From the NCBI RefSeq assembly GCF_003071345.1, contig NZ_QCYK01000002.1, positions 1,612,001-1,676,000 on the forward strand: 64,000 nucleotides of DNA, in the 5' to 3' direction. Origin of the DNA: Chitinophaga parva. Its GTDB lineage: Bacteria; Bacteroidota; Bacteroidia; Chitinophagales; Chitinophagaceae. The notes beneath the pieces are model-generated. The model saw only the letters and a program-made list of their open reading frames with translations, searched no databases and was not told the origin of the DNA. Made by a program: the position numbers and the translations under genes. Position 1 is the first letter of the stretch. Each line of letters opens with the position of its first letter. Below are positions 33,729 through 43,096 of the stretch, in pieces.

Positions 33729-35147
33729 ATGTTCAAGAAACTATTATGCTTATTGCTCCTGGCCTCCGCATTGCGCGCCAGCGCTACCCTGCGCCTTCCG
33801 GCCATCCTGGGCAGCAACATGGTCTTACAGCAGCATGCCACCGTAAAACTGAAAGGGTGGTGCAATGCCGGCGAAAAGATCGAGATCACCACTTCCTGGG
33901 ACAACCGTACCCAAACGGTGAATGGTACCGGTGATGCCACTTTTGAGCTGCCCGTGCAAACGCCCGCTGCCGGCGGCCCGTACACGATCACCTTTAAGGG
34001 CAGCAGCACCATCGTGCTGGAAAATGTGCTGATCGGGGAAGTATGGGTAGGCTCCGGACAGTCTAACATGGAGATGAACCAGAACTGGGGCCATATGCCA
34101 CAGATCACCGAGGAAATGGCCACGGCCCACACCCATCCCCAGTTACGCTTTTTCACCGTAGCCCGCCACAGCAGCGCCTACCCCCAGGAAGATGTGGAAG
34201 GCCATTGGGTAGTGTGCGATAGCAACAACCTGAAATCCTTTAGCGCCGCCGCTTATTTCTTTGGTAAGCGCCTGCAGGGTGCACTGGATGTGCCTGTAGG
34301 CCTCATCAGTACAAACTGGGGCGGCACGCCTGCGGAGACCTGGACGCCCGACAGCACCATGAAAGCCAATCCCGATTTTATGGAAAGCGCCGCCAAAATA
34401 AAGCCCAATCCCTGGTGGCCCGGTGCCCCAGCCCGTTTGTACAACGGTATGATAGCACCCCTCACTTTCCTGCCAGTAGCCGGCGTGATCTGGTACCAGG
34501 GTGAAAGCAACGTAGACCGCTATGCCGGGTACGAAAAGCTGTTTACCAACATGATCACTTCCTGGCGCACAGGCTGGCAGCAACCGGACCTGCCTTTTTA
34601 TTTTGTACAGATAGCACCGTTCCGCTATGGTACCAGTAACCAGGGTATGCTCCTGCGCGAGGCACAGGCTAAAAGCACAAGCCTGCCCCACACCGGCATC
34701 GTGATCACCAGTGACATTGCCGGCGATACCAACGACATCCATCCGAAGCAAAAACGGCAGGTGGGCGACCGCCTGGCCGGCCTGGCCCTCACCGAGGTAT
34801 ACGGCAAACGCCCGGCTGGCGGGGTTTACAGCCCGTTGTATAAAAGCATGCGCGTAGAAAAGGACAAAGCCATCATCAGCTTTGACCATGCAGAAGAGGG
34901 CCTGCAGATCAAGGGTAAAACACCTTTGAACCTCCTGGTAGCCGGTGAAGACAAGATCTTTTATCCCGCCACTGCAAAGGTGGTAGGCAACGAACTAGAG
35001 GTGTCCGCCAAACAAGTGAAGACACCCGTAGCCGTGCGCTATGATTTCAGCAACACCGCAGTAGGCAACATCTTCACGAAAGGAGCGCTCCCCGTGGCGC
35101 CCTTCAGAACAGATGATTGGGAGATGGAACAGGTAGCGGTGAAATAG
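33729..35147 (+). CDS. Secreted SGNH acetyl esterase (sialate O-acetylesterase-like)
   Basis: 472 residues with a signal peptide (FKKLLCLLLLASALRASA). The catalytic Ser lies in EVWVGSGQSNMEM (SGNH block I), Gly/Asn blocks in VIWYQGESNVD, and the Asp-x-x-His pair in DTNDIHPKQK. Family members deacetylate sialic acids or plant polysaccharides; some act on acetylated xyloglucan. Given no sialic acid genes nearby and the adjacent PUL, a polysaccharide acetyl esterase is more likely (inference). The frame is open 19 codons further up to a GTG, but the ATG at 33729 opens the signal peptide. Confidence 0.87.
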   Translation: MFKKLLCLLLLASALRASATLRLPAILGSNMVLQQHATVKLKGWCNAGEKIEITTSWDNRTQTVNGTGDATFELPVQTPAAGGPYTITFKGSSTIVLENVLIGEVWVGSGQSNMEMNQNWGHMPQITEEMATAHTHPQLRFFTVARHSSAYPQEDVEGHWVVCDSNNLKSFSAAAYFFGKRLQGALDVPVGLISTNWGGTPAETWTPDSTMKANPDFMESAAKIKPNPWWPGAPARLYNGMIAPLTFLPVAGVIWYQGESNVDRYAGYEKLFTNMITSWRTGWQQPDLPFYFVQIAPFRYGTSNQGMLLREAQAKSTSLPHTGIVITSDIAGDTNDIHPKQKRQVGDRLAGLALTEVYGKRPAGGVYSPLYKSMRVEKDKAIISFDHAEEGLQIKGKTPLNLLVAGEDKIFYPATAKVVGNELEVSAKQVKTPVAVRYDFSNTAVGNIFTKGALPVAPFRTDDWEMEQVAVK

Positions 35148-35160
35148 GGAAACGTACAAT

Positions 35161-35228
35161 GTACAACGTACAGCGTACAACGATCATTGGCGCGACATGT
35201 AAAGTACGTTGTACACTGTACGTTGTAC
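35161..35228. repeat. Long GTACA-rich inverted repeat
   Basis: Left arm 35161-35182 and right arm 35207-35228 are 22 bp with one mismatch, separated by 24 bp. Each arm is itself made of GTACAACG/GTACAG units. A shorter relative (TGTACAATGTACAATT) is at 19235-19250, so this looks like a dispersed intergenic repeat. Confidence 0.75.
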
Positions 35229-35235
35229 GGATAAA

Positions 35236-35268
35236 AGGGGCCATGCAATATCCGGATGCATGGCCCCT
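35236..35268. terminator. Bidirectional terminator
   Basis: AGGGGCCATGCA and TGCATGGCCCCT form a perfect 12-bp stem with a 9-nt loop between the converging esterase and MocR genes; A4 precedes it, giving a T run on the minus strand. Confidence 0.8.
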
Positions 35269-36747
35269 CTACTTTCCCTCTACTGATTTGCGCAGGATGC
35301 CCACTACGGCGCGGATCTCTTCATCATTCAGGGCTGCGTAGCCGATGCGCAGGGCGTTCTGGTCCTTTACGCCATACTTGTACGAAGAGCCGTCGCTCAT
35401 GCGGAGACCCATTTCACCAGCGCGGCGTGCCAGGGTGACAAGTGGAATGGAGGGGTCGAACTGTGCCCACACGGCCATGCCCCCTTGCGGCGATGTGAAT
35501 TGCACGGCGCTGCCCAGTTGTTTGGAAAGCGTATCACACAGCACATCGCGGCGGTGCTCATAAAGCTTGGATGATTTTTTCAGGTGCCTTTGTATGGTGC
35601 CGTTCTCAAACAGCTTTGCCAGGGATGCTTCCATCAGCGTATCGCCGCGGAGGTCTATCATGCGGCGCAGGTAAGTACATTGCGCAATGAAATCCGGCGG
35701 CGCCACCATGTAGCCGCTGCGGAAGGGGAGTGCCAGTGATTTATTGATGGAGCCGATGTAGATCACCTGGCCCTGGTGAGGCGCGCTGGCCAGGGGCAGC
35801 AGCGGGCCACCGCTGTAGTGGAATTCATAATCGTAATCATCTTCTATCACCGGCAGTTTGTACTGGCGGATCAGCGTCAGGAGTTTCATTCTTCGCTCAG
35901 CGCTCAGCGTCACCGTGGTGGGCTGGTGGTGATGGGGAATGATGTACAGCAGGCGGATGTCCTGCTTTTCGAGAATGGAGGCAATACGGTCCACATCAAT
36001 ACCTTCTGCATCCACCGGTACACGCACCAGGTGGGCGCCCAGTTGCTGGAAACAAAGATCTGCCAGGTGATAATTGGGCGCTGCTACAATTACTTTGTCG
36101 CCGGGTTTTAGCAGCAGGGAGGCGGCGAGGTGGATGCCCATTTGCCCGCCCCGCGTAATAAGGATGTTCTGCGAATGGATGTTCAACCCGCGGCTGTTAT
36201 TTAAATGGGTGGTCAGCGCTTCGCGCAATGCCCATGCACCTTCCGATGCGCCGGAGATAAGACCATAGCGGTTTTCCGGGATGCGCATCAATTCCCGGCT
36301 GGCTTTCAGCAATTCATCCATGGGTGCCAGGCGTGGATCGGGGAAGCCATCGTCTATAGTATATTTCGGGGTCTGCTTTACGTAAAGGGGCAATGCTATA
36401 TGCATGGCTTCATAATAAGGGAAGCTGGCATTTTCCGCATAAGCACCGGTACGCGCAGCGGCCTTGAAGCTGCGGGGCTTTATTTCCGGCAGGTTTTCCG
36501 CAATGAAAATGCCTTTGCGCTCCACGGTGTAGATCCAGTCCTGTTGCTGCAGTTCATCATACGCGGCTATCACCGTTTTCCGGTGCAGGTTTAGCAGGGT
36601 AGCCATTTCCCGGCTGGCTGGCAGGGGCATGCCCGGCTTCAGGGCGCCTTCCAGGATAAGGGCTATGAGGCGGTTGGCCAGTTGCTGGTACACTGGCGTA
36701 CCGGCGCTGCGGTCCAGGTGCACGAGAGTATCAAATGGTAATAACAT
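35269..36747 (-). CDS. MocR-type regulator (GntR wHTH fused to PLP aminotransferase fold)
   Basis: 492 residues. N-terminal GntR winged helix (about 12-80, TPVYQQLANRLIALILEG and PASREMATLLNLHRKTVIAA) followed by a class I aminotransferase-like domain with the PLP lysine in YIGSINKSLALPFRSGYM and the DDYDYEF motif. Such proteins sense PLP or PLP-amino acid adducts and usually regulate the divergent gene. Here that is a pair of CMD-family genes, starting 85 bp away, with direct repeats in between that look like its operator. The effector is unknown. Confidence 0.92.
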   Translation of the reverse strand: MLLPFDTLVHLDRSAGTPVYQQLANRLIALILEGALKPGMPLPASREMATLLNLHRKTVIAAYDELQQQDWIYTVERKGIFIAENLPEIKPRSFKAAARTGAYAENASFPYYEAMHIALPLYVKQTPKYTIDDGFPDPRLAPMDELLKASRELMRIPENRYGLISGASEGAWALREALTTHLNNSRGLNIHSQNILITRGGQMGIHLAASLLLKPGDKVIVAAPNYHLADLCFQQLGAHLVRVPVDAEGIDVDRIASILEKQDIRLLYIIPHHHQPTTVTLSAERRMKLLTLIRQYKLPVIEDDYDYEFHYSGGPLLPLASAPHQGQVIYIGSINKSLALPFRSGYMVAPPDFIAQCTYLRRMIDLRGDTLMEASLAKLFENGTIQRHLKKSSKLYEHRRDVLCDTLSKQLGSAVQFTSPQGGMAVWAQFDPSIPLVTLARRAGEMGLRMSDGSSYKYGVKDQNALRIGYAALNDEEIRAVVGILRKSVEGK

Positions 36748-36748
36748 A

Positions 36749-36810
36749 GCTGGACTACTTGTTTTAGATTTGCTGGACTACAAAGATAGTCCAAGCCGGC
36801 AATAACTTTG
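36749..36810 (+). promoter_or_regulatory. MocR operator repeats and promoter of the CMD genes
   Basis: GCTGGACTAC occurs at 36749-36758 and again at 36772-36781 (23 bp apart), and TAGTCCA in inverse orientation at 36787-36793. Direct repeats plus an inverted third site are typical of MocR targets. A perfect -7 element, TAACTTTG, lies at 36803-36810, 22 bp before the first CMD gene. Confidence 0.65.
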
Positions 36811-36832
36811 TACCGCTCAAAAAACAAAAGTT

Positions 36833-37270
36833 ATGTCCGAAAGATTAAATGTAGGAGCCGTACAACCCGCCGCTTACCAGGCCATGGCGGCACTGGAAAA
36901 ATACCTGTCTACTACCGGGATAGATCCCCTGCACAAGGAACTGATCAAGATCCGCGCATCCCAGATCAATGGGTGCGCCTATTGTGTGAATGCGCACACA
37001 CAGGATGCCCGCAGGCTGGGCGAAACAGAACAACGCATTAACCTCATAGCCGTGTGGAGGGAATCGCCCCAGTTCACCGAGGCAGAGCGCACCATCCTGG
37101 CCCTCACCGAGGAAGTGACGCTGATCAGCAAGCAGGGCGTAAGTGATGATACCTACAACAAAGCCATGGCCGTTTTTGGGGAAGCAACAACGGCGCAACT
37201 GCTGATGGCCATCGTGACCATCAATGCCTGGAACCGTATTGGTGTGAGCACCCGTATGAAACCGGAATAG
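36833..37270 (+). CDS. Carboxymuconolactone decarboxylase/AhpD-family protein 1
   Basis: 145 residues, all-helical AhpD-like fold. The redox or proton-relay motif is intact: QINGCAYCVNAHTQDARRLG has CxxCxxxH. Members act as peroxidase partners or decarboxylase-like enzymes; the motif supports alkylhydroperoxidase-type redox chemistry. The second copy follows 15 bp downstream. The pair is divergent from a MocR regulator and presumably under its control. Confidence 0.9.
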   Translation: MSERLNVGAVQPAAYQAMAALEKYLSTTGIDPLHKELIKIRASQINGCAYCVNAHTQDARRLGETEQRINLIAVWRESPQFTEAERTILALTEEVTLISKQGVSDDTYNKAMAVFGEATTAQLLMAIVTINAWNRIGVSTRMKPE

Positions 37271-37285
37271 ATAAAAATTACAGCT

Positions 37286-37723
37286 ATGTCTCAACGAATG
37301 GATCTCGCGAAAGTACAGCCGGGCATTTTTGATGCCATGTATAAGCTGAAAGGTTACCTGGCCATTACCAGCATTCCCCCATCGCTGCAGGAACTGGTGT
37401 TCATACGCGCATCCCAACTGAATCAATGTGGTTTCTGCCTGGACATGCATGCGGTGCGCGCCCTGGAGATGGGAGTGCCTGCCCGTAGCCTGGTGCTGGT
37501 AAATACCTGGCACGAGGCGCATGCCCACTTCACAGCAGCAGAACGCGCAGCCCTTGCCTTTACAGACGAGGTGACGCATATCAGCGAAGGGGGCGTGAGC
37601 GATGCTGCTTATGCCGCGGTAGTGAATGCGTTTGGAGAAAGTGGTGCTGCGGAACTATTGATGGCGATTATCACGATCAATAACTGGAACCGGTTGATGG
37701 TGGCTGTCCGGAGGGACTTTTAA
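37286..37723 (+). CDS. Carboxymuconolactone decarboxylase/AhpD-family protein 2
   Basis: 145 residues, same length as its neighbour and clearly homologous (MAIITINNWNRLMVAVR against MAIVTINAWNRIGVSTR). Active-site motif LNQCGFCLDMHAVRALEMG keeps CxxCxxxH. The two genes could form a heteromeric enzyme or differ in substrate. They end at a shared bidirectional terminator facing xylA. Confidence 0.9.
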   Translation: MSQRMDLAKVQPGIFDAMYKLKGYLAITSIPPSLQELVFIRASQLNQCGFCLDMHAVRALEMGVPARSLVLVNTWHEAHAHFTAAERAALAFTDEVTHISEGGVSDAAYAAVVNAFGESGAAELLMAIITINNWNRLMVAVRRDF

Positions 37724-37727
37724 AAAT

Positions 37728-37762
37728 AAGTCCCGGCCCACATTTCGTGCACCGGGACTTTT
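37728..37762. terminator. Bidirectional terminator between CMD genes and xylA
   Basis: AAGTCCCGG pairs with CCGGGACTT; T residues follow on the plus strand and an ATTTTT tract on the minus strand. Confidence 0.85.
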
Positions 37763-37828
37763 GGTATTCCAGGATTGGATTTTACAGTTAGGAACCCGTA
37801 TTACTGCGTCCTGGAAATAAATTGAAAA

Positions 37829-39160
37829 TTAAATGAAACGGTTGATCAGGTTTTCAATGTATTCCTGGCGGCCGCTGGTCACGGCAGGCTCACCGCTGGC
37901 AGCTGCAATGTTGCGCAGGTCCTGCAGGCTTAATTTGCCGGCTTCAAATTCCTGGCCTTTGCCGCTGTTGTAAGACGCATAACGGTCTGCACGCAGTTTT
38001 TTATAATCGGAATGCTGCAGGATGTTATCTGCCGCAATGAGGCTGCGGGCAAAGGTGTCCGCGCCACCAATGTGGGCATAGAACAGGTCTGCCGGATCCG
38101 TAGAGTTGCGGCGGATCTTCGCATCGAAGTTAATGCCACCGCCCTGGAAGCCACCACCTTCAAGGATGATGAGCATGGCTTCGGTGATCTCATTCAGGTT
38201 GGTTGGGAACTGGTCCGTGTCCCAGCCGTTCTGGTAGTCGCCACGGTTTGCATCCATGGAGCCCAGCAAACCCGCATCCACGGCCACTTGCAGCTCGTGC
38301 TGGAAAGTGTGGCCGGCCAGGGTGGCGTGGTTCACTTCCAGGTTCAGTTTAAAGTCGCCCAGCAGGTCGTACTGGCGGAGGAAGCTGATCACGGTGGCCG
38401 CATCGTAATCATATTGATGTTTGGTGGGCTCGCAGGGTTTAGGCTCAATGAAGAAAGTGCCCTTGAAACCCTGGCTGCGCGCATAATCCTTTGCCATATG
38501 CAGGAAGCGGGCCAGGTGCTCCTGTTCGCGCTTCATGTTGGTATTGAGCAGGGTCATATAACCTTCACGGCCACCCCAGAACACGTAGTTCTCACCACCC
38601 AGTGCAATAGTAGCATCCAGCGCGGCTTTTACCTGGGCGCCGGCGTGTGCCAGCACCGCAAAGTCAGGGTTGGTAGCCGCGCCGTTCATGTAGCGGCGGT
38701 GGCTGAAGAGGTTTGCGGTGCCCCAAAGCAGTTTTACACCGCTGGCAGCTTGTTTCTGTTTGGCATATTCCGTGAGGGCCTGCAGGCGTTTTTCATTGTC
38801 TGCCACGTCATTGCTATAGTCCACTACGTCTACATCGTGGAAGCAGTAGTAAGGGAAACCGATCTTTGTAAAGAACTCGAAAGCCGCATCCATCTTGTCC
38901 TTGGCGCGTTCTACCGCGTCTGATTTTTCATCCCAGGGAAAGATATGGGTAGGGCCGCCAAAGGGATCGCCGCCATTGCCGCAGAAGGAGTGCCAGTAAG
39001 CCACCGCAAAGCGGAAATGTTCTTTCATGGTTTTGCCGGCAATCACACGGTGCTCGTCGTACCAGCGGTAAGCCAGCGGGTTGTCAGACTGCGGGCCTTC
39101 GTATTTTATTTGTCCGATGCCTTTGAAAAATTCTTTGTTGCCAAGCACAATGTTTGCCAT
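37829..39160 (-). CDS. xylA: Xylose isomerase
   Basis: 443 residues, class II length. Converts D-xylose to D-xylulose in the cytoplasm using two divalent metals. Signatures: [10 protein letters not shown] (catalytic His), [40 protein letters not shown] and [13 protein letters not shown] with metal-ligand Glu and His. Downstream partner of xylB (11-bp gap), read from the same LacI-controlled promoter. Confidence 0.98.
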   Translation of the reverse strand: MANIVLGNKEFFKGIGQIKYEGPQSDNPLAYRWYDEHRVIAGKTMKEHFRFAVAYWHSFCGNGGDPFGGPTHIFPWDEKSDAVERAKDKMDAAFEFFTKIGFPYYCFHDVDVVDYSNDVADNEKRLQALTEYAKQKQAASGVKLLWGTANLFSHRRYMNGAATNPDFAVLAHAGAQVKAALDATIALGGENYVFWGGREGYMTLLNTNMKREQEHLARFLHMAKDYARSQGFKGTFFIEPKPCEPTKHQYDYDAATVISFLRQYDLLGDFKLNLEVNHATLAGHTFQHELQVAVDAGLLGSMDANRGDYQNGWDTDQFPTNLNEITEAMLIILEGGGFQGGGINFDAKIRRNSTDPADLFYAHIGGADTFARSLIAADNILQHSDYKKLRADRYASYNSGKGQEFEAGKLSLQDLRNIAAASGEPAVTSGRQEYIENLINRFI

Positions 39161-39171
39161 GATTACAAAAT

Positions 39172-40656
39172 TTATAGTGTGGAATGTAGTTGTTTGTTAA
39201 GTAAAGAAAGCCAGTCCTGGTAAGCATCTTCCAGCGCTGTGCTATGTTGGGGTGCAATGGTCTTCAGCGGTGCTATGTGCTCAAACGCATCTTCCGCGCT
39301 GAATACCTGTAGCCCTATCCCTGCACCCAGCGCCGCACCGGTGCTGCCATCATTCTGGTAAAGCTCCACCGGTACCCCGGTGATGTTTACAAAAGTTTGG
39401 GAGAACAGCTCACTGAGAAACAGATTGGCCTGCCCGGCCCTGATCACTGCGGGGCTCATACCGTTGCTACGCATAATATCCAGCCCGTAGCGGAAGGAAA
39501 AGGCAATGCCTTCCTGCGCTGCGCGCAATACGTGTGCACGGGTGTGCAGGTTCAGGTCTATATTCAGCAACTGGGTGCCAATGAGTTTGTTTTGCAGCAT
39601 CCGCTCCGCGCCATTACCAAACGGCAGGATGCGCAAACCCGCGCTGCCGGCGGGAGCTGTGCCTGCTTCCGCATTCATTTGCGGGTAGCTGAGCGCTTTG
39701 CCAAACACATCGCGCACCCACCGGTTCAGGATGCCGGTGCCGTTGATGCAAAGCAGTACACCCAGCCGTTGTGCGGCATTGCTATGATTTACATGCGCAA
39801 AGGTGTTAATGCGGGAAGAAGGATCATATACCAGCTGGTCACTCACGCCGTAGATCACGCCGGAGGTGCCCGCGGTAGCGGCTACTTCACCGGGTTGCAG
39901 CACGTTGAGGGAAAGCGCATTATTAGGTTGGTCGCCTGCTTTGTAGGTCACCAGGGTGCCGGGGCGCAATTGCAGGGCGGCAGCCACCTGCGGGCCCACC
40001 TGCCCGTGCACGGCAAACACCGGCAGCACCTGCGGTAGGAGCGATGCATCAAAACCAAAATAGTTCAATACATCTTTAGAGAGCTCCTGTTTTTTAAAGT
40101 CCCAGAAAATGCCTTCAGAAAGCGCGGCAATGCTGGTGGTGATCTCTCCGGTGAGGCGCATGGCAATGAAGTCGCCGGGCAGCATGATCGTATACGCCTT
40201 AGCATAGGTAGCCGGCTCGTGGGCCTTTACCCAGGCCAGTTTGGCGGCAGTAAAGTTGCCGGGGGAGTTGAGCAGTTCCTGCAGGCATTTTTCCGTGCCG
40301 ATGGCCCGGAACGCCTGTTCCCCCAGTTCCACCGCGCGGCTGTCGCACCAGATAATGGCGGGGCGCAGTACTTCCTGCTGTTCATTCACCATCACCAGGC
40401 CATGCATCTGGTAAGCAATGCCAATGGCCGCAATATCCTGCGGGTTGTATGCACCGGTAGCATGGGCACGGAGGATGGCCTGCTGCACATGCAGCCACCA
40501 CTGGTCCGGGGCCTGCTCCGCCCAGCCGGGCTGGGGCGCGTCTATGGGTGTTTCTGCATCAGGATACTGCGCCGTGGCCAGTACCTTGCGGGTGGCGGCA
40601 TCTGCCACAGATACCTTAACAGAGGAGGTGCCTACATCTATACCTAAAAGCAACAT
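39172..40656 (-). CDS. xylB: Xylulokinase
   Basis: 494-residue FGGY-family kinase making D-xylulose 5-phosphate. Phosphate-binding loop [15 protein letters not shown] at the N-terminus, MHGLVMV near residue 80, and the FGGY C-terminal motifs AGTSGVIYG and [18 protein letters not shown]. First gene of the xylBA operon; its start lies 19 bp from a perfect LacI-type palindrome. Product feeds the transketolase encoded at the window's left end. Confidence 0.97.
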   Translation of the reverse strand: MLLLGIDVGTSSVKVSVADAATRKVLATAQYPDAETPIDAPQPGWAEQAPDQWWLHVQQAILRAHATGAYNPQDIAAIGIAYQMHGLVMVNEQQEVLRPAIIWCDSRAVELGEQAFRAIGTEKCLQELLNSPGNFTAAKLAWVKAHEPATYAKAYTIMLPGDFIAMRLTGEITTSIAALSEGIFWDFKKQELSKDVLNYFGFDASLLPQVLPVFAVHGQVGPQVAAALQLRPGTLVTYKAGDQPNNALSLNVLQPGEVAATAGTSGVIYGVSDQLVYDPSSRINTFAHVNHSNAAQRLGVLLCINGTGILNRWVRDVFGKALSYPQMNAEAGTAPAGSAGLRILPFGNGAERMLQNKLIGTQLLNIDLNLHTRAHVLRAAQEGIAFSFRYGLDIMRSNGMSPAVIRAGQANLFLSELFSQTFVNITGVPVELYQNDGSTGAALGAGIGLQVFSAEDAFEHIAPLKTIAPQHSTALEDAYQDWLSLLNKQLHSTL

Positions 40657-40674
40657 AACGGGAATGGAATTGGT

Positions 40675-40723
40675 TTATGCCAACGTTGGCATAAAAATAG
40701 GATTTATTGTCCAAATCGCAAAA
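40675..40723 (-). promoter_or_regulatory. xylBA promoter with overlapping LacI-type operator
   Basis: A perfect 20-bp palindrome, TTATGCCAACGTTGGCATAA, spans 40675-40694. On the minus strand a -33 TTTTG (40719-40723) and a -7 TATTTTTA (40692-40699) are separated by 19 nt, matching the Bacteroidota promoter pattern. The operator overlaps the -7 element and start point, so the divergent LacI protein should block xylBA without inducer. Confidence 0.8.
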
Positions 40724-40827
40724 TGCGGGGAATGTTTTGTTATTTAGCGATCAGTTTTGCATCACCAGGTTCGCCGGCGTCGTCAGGACACTTACGCGAT
40801 CTACATCCAATTTCCACGGAGTTATTC

Positions 40828-41844
40828 ATGAAAAGGATCACCATAGAAGATATAGCGGCCAAGTTGAATATTTCTTTTTCAACCGTGGCCAGGGCCCTGA
40901 ATGATCATCCGGCCATTAGCGACGCTACCAAGAAAGCCGTGCGGGAAACCGCCACCCGCCTGGGTTACCGGCAGAACAAGGTAGCGGCATCCCTGCGTTC
41001 CGGCCGCACGCATATCATTGGCGTTATCGTGCCTAACCTGCAACTGAGCTTCTTCAGTTCTGTAGTGCATGGCATAGAGCGCGTGATGAATGAGAACGAG
41101 TATAATATCCTTTTATATCAAAGCAATGAGCAGGCAGACCACGAAGCCCGCGGCATTGATACTTTCCTGCAAAGCCGCGTGGATGGCATCATTGCATCCA
41201 TTACGCAGGAAACCCGGGAAATGCCGCACTTTGCAGAGATCCGCAAGCGGGGCATCCCGCTCCTGTTCTTTGACCGGGCTATCAACGGCCTGGAAGTGCC
41301 GGCCGTGGTGATAGACGATTTCAAGGGGGGCTACATGGCCACCAAACACCTGATAGACCAGGGCTATAAACGCATTGTACACATCAACACCCACCAGGAC
41401 CTGGCTATTTTCACAGACCGCCTGGAGGGCTACAAGGCCGCCCTGCGCGATCATCACCTGCCGATAGATGAGCAGTACATTGTGCGGGGCGCGCTGTCGC
41501 TGGAGTTTGGCGATGCCACTGCGCAAAGTTTCCTGGACCAGGGGCTGGCGTTTGATGCCGTATTTGCCGTGGAAGATTATACGGCCATGGGGGTGCTGCA
41601 GGCGCTGAAACGCAATAAAATAAAGGTGCCTAAGGAAGTGGGGGTGATCGGTTTTGCCAATGAAGCCTTTGGCAGCCTGGTAACACCGGCGCTCAGTTCC
41701 ATTGACCAGCAAACGGTACGCATGGGGGAGGAGGCGGCTGCGCTGTTCCTCAAAGTACTGCAGCAAAAGGGCAAGCCCGCTGGCACGCCGGAACGGATCG
41801 TGCTGGAACCCCTGCTGGTAGCGAGGGATAGCACAGCGCGGTAA
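40828..41844 (+). CDS. LacI-family regulator of xylBA
   Basis: 338 residues: helix-turn-helix and hinge ITIEDIAAKLNISFSTVARA through YRQNKVAASLRSGRT, then a periplasmic-binding-protein-like sensor domain (IIGVIVPNLQLSFFSSVVHG to the C-terminus). Divergent from xylBA with a single palindromic operator in between, so it most likely represses that operon and responds to xylose or a derivative (inference). ATG 40828 chosen; the frame is open further upstream but without homology. Confidence 0.92.
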   Translation: MKRITIEDIAAKLNISFSTVARALNDHPAISDATKKAVRETATRLGYRQNKVAASLRSGRTHIIGVIVPNLQLSFFSSVVHGIERVMNENEYNILLYQSNEQADHEARGIDTFLQSRVDGIIASITQETREMPHFAEIRKRGIPLLFFDRAINGLEVPAVVIDDFKGGYMATKHLIDQGYKRIVHINTHQDLAIFTDRLEGYKAALRDHHLPIDEQYIVRGALSLEFGDATAQSFLDQGLAFDAVFAVEDYTAMGVLQALKRNKIKVPKEVGVIGFANEAFGSLVTPALSSIDQQTVRMGEEAAALFLKVLQQKGKPAGTPERIVLEPLLVARDSTAR

Positions 41845-41910
41845 AGCGTGGCAGGACTGGCATCTTTTGGCCGCGAATTTGATAACGCATTTACTCAAGT
41901 AGCTCAACAG

Positions 41911-42969
41911 ATGAAATCCGTAAAACTTGCTTTCTATGCCCGGCTGGCCCTGATACTGCATGCAGTAGCGCTCACGCTATTGTTCATGTACCTGGGCAAA
42001 ACCATTTTGATCCCCTTGTTTTTTGCCTTGCTGATCTCCTTTTTACTATACCCGCTGGCGCTGGTGCTGGAAACAAGGTTCCGCTTCCCCCGCCCGCTGG
42101 CTTCCGTAACGGCTTTGCTTTCTTTTGTGCTGTTCATTGGCTCCCTGGTGTTTATCATCAGCCGGCAGGTAGTGCATCTGTCAAAAGACCTGCCCCAGTT
42201 GCAAACCCGCATCACGGCTTCCCTGGCAGACGTGAAGGACTGGCTGGGCGATCACTACCACCTGGACGATGCCCAGCAAACGGAATACATCAATAAATCC
42301 GTGAACGGCCTGATGGGGGGTGTGGCCAATTCCATCGGCACCACGTTTGTAGGCGTGCTGCAAACAGTAGTGCTGTTTGTCTTCTTCCTTATTTTTATCT
42401 ACTTCATTTTAGATCACCGGCGCCTGCTGATGAACTTCGTGATATCGCTGGTAAACCGCGACCACCGCGCCAAAGTACAGGAAGTGGTGTTCAGCGTGCG
42501 TACGCTCATTAACAGTTACATCCTGGGCCTGTTGTCTGAAATGGTGATCCTCTTTGTGCTGATCCTCATTGCCCTGGAAATATTCGGCATCAAGTACGCC
42601 GTGCTCATAGCCGTGATGGCGGCCGTGCTCAATATCATCCCCTACCTGGGCATTTATACCGCCATGGCGTTTAGCATGTTAATCACTTACGCGGGCGGCA
42701 GCGGCAGCCAGGCGGTGACCATCGCCATCGTAATGATCGTGGCGCATTTTATCGATGCGAACATTATCCTGCCCCGCATTGTGGGCGGCCGGGTAAAGAT
42801 CAATCCCCTGGTGACCATCGTGGCAGTGCTCACCGGCCACCTGGTTTGGGGCGTGCCGGGTATGTTCCTGTTTATCCCGCTTACGGCCATTATCCGCATC
42901 ATCAGTGAAAAAGTGGAGGAGCTGGAGCCCTGGGCCATCCTGATCGGCACGGAGGAGAAAAGGATGTAG
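41911..42969 (+). CDS. AI-2E/PerM-family membrane permease
   Basis: 352 residues with about eight transmembrane helices: two near the N-terminus (LILHAVALTLLFMYLGKTIL onward), a soluble loop of about 80 residues, then the cluster containing VLNIIPYLGIYTAM and GHLVWGVPGMFLFIPLTAII, both conserved in the family. Some members export sodium or the autoinducer AI-2, but substrate cannot be deduced. It lies 66 bp after the LacI gene in the same direction. The ATG at 41911 is preferred over a GTG at 41848. Confidence 0.88.
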   Translation: MKSVKLAFYARLALILHAVALTLLFMYLGKTILIPLFFALLISFLLYPLALVLETRFRFPRPLASVTALLSFVLFIGSLVFIISRQVVHLSKDLPQLQTRITASLADVKDWLGDHYHLDDAQQTEYINKSVNGLMGGVANSIGTTFVGVLQTVVLFVFFLIFIYFILDHRRLLMNFVISLVNRDHRAKVQEVVFSVRTLINSYILGLLSEMVILFVLILIALEIFGIKYAVLIAVMAAVLNIIPYLGIYTAMAFSMLITYAGGSGSQAVTIAIVMIVAHFIDANIILPRIVGGRVKINPLVTIVAVLTGHLVWGVPGMFLFIPLTAIIRIISEKVEELEPWAILIGTEEKRM

Positions 42970-43096
42970 TGAAAGATGCCCGCCGGGCCGGGCGTCCGTG
43001 CCGCGTGCCATAACACGGAATAGTGAGGAATGCATTTGCGCAGGGTTTCAAAAAAATCCTATCTTCATCGCTTGTAATTCACGATTTTAAGCGCTT

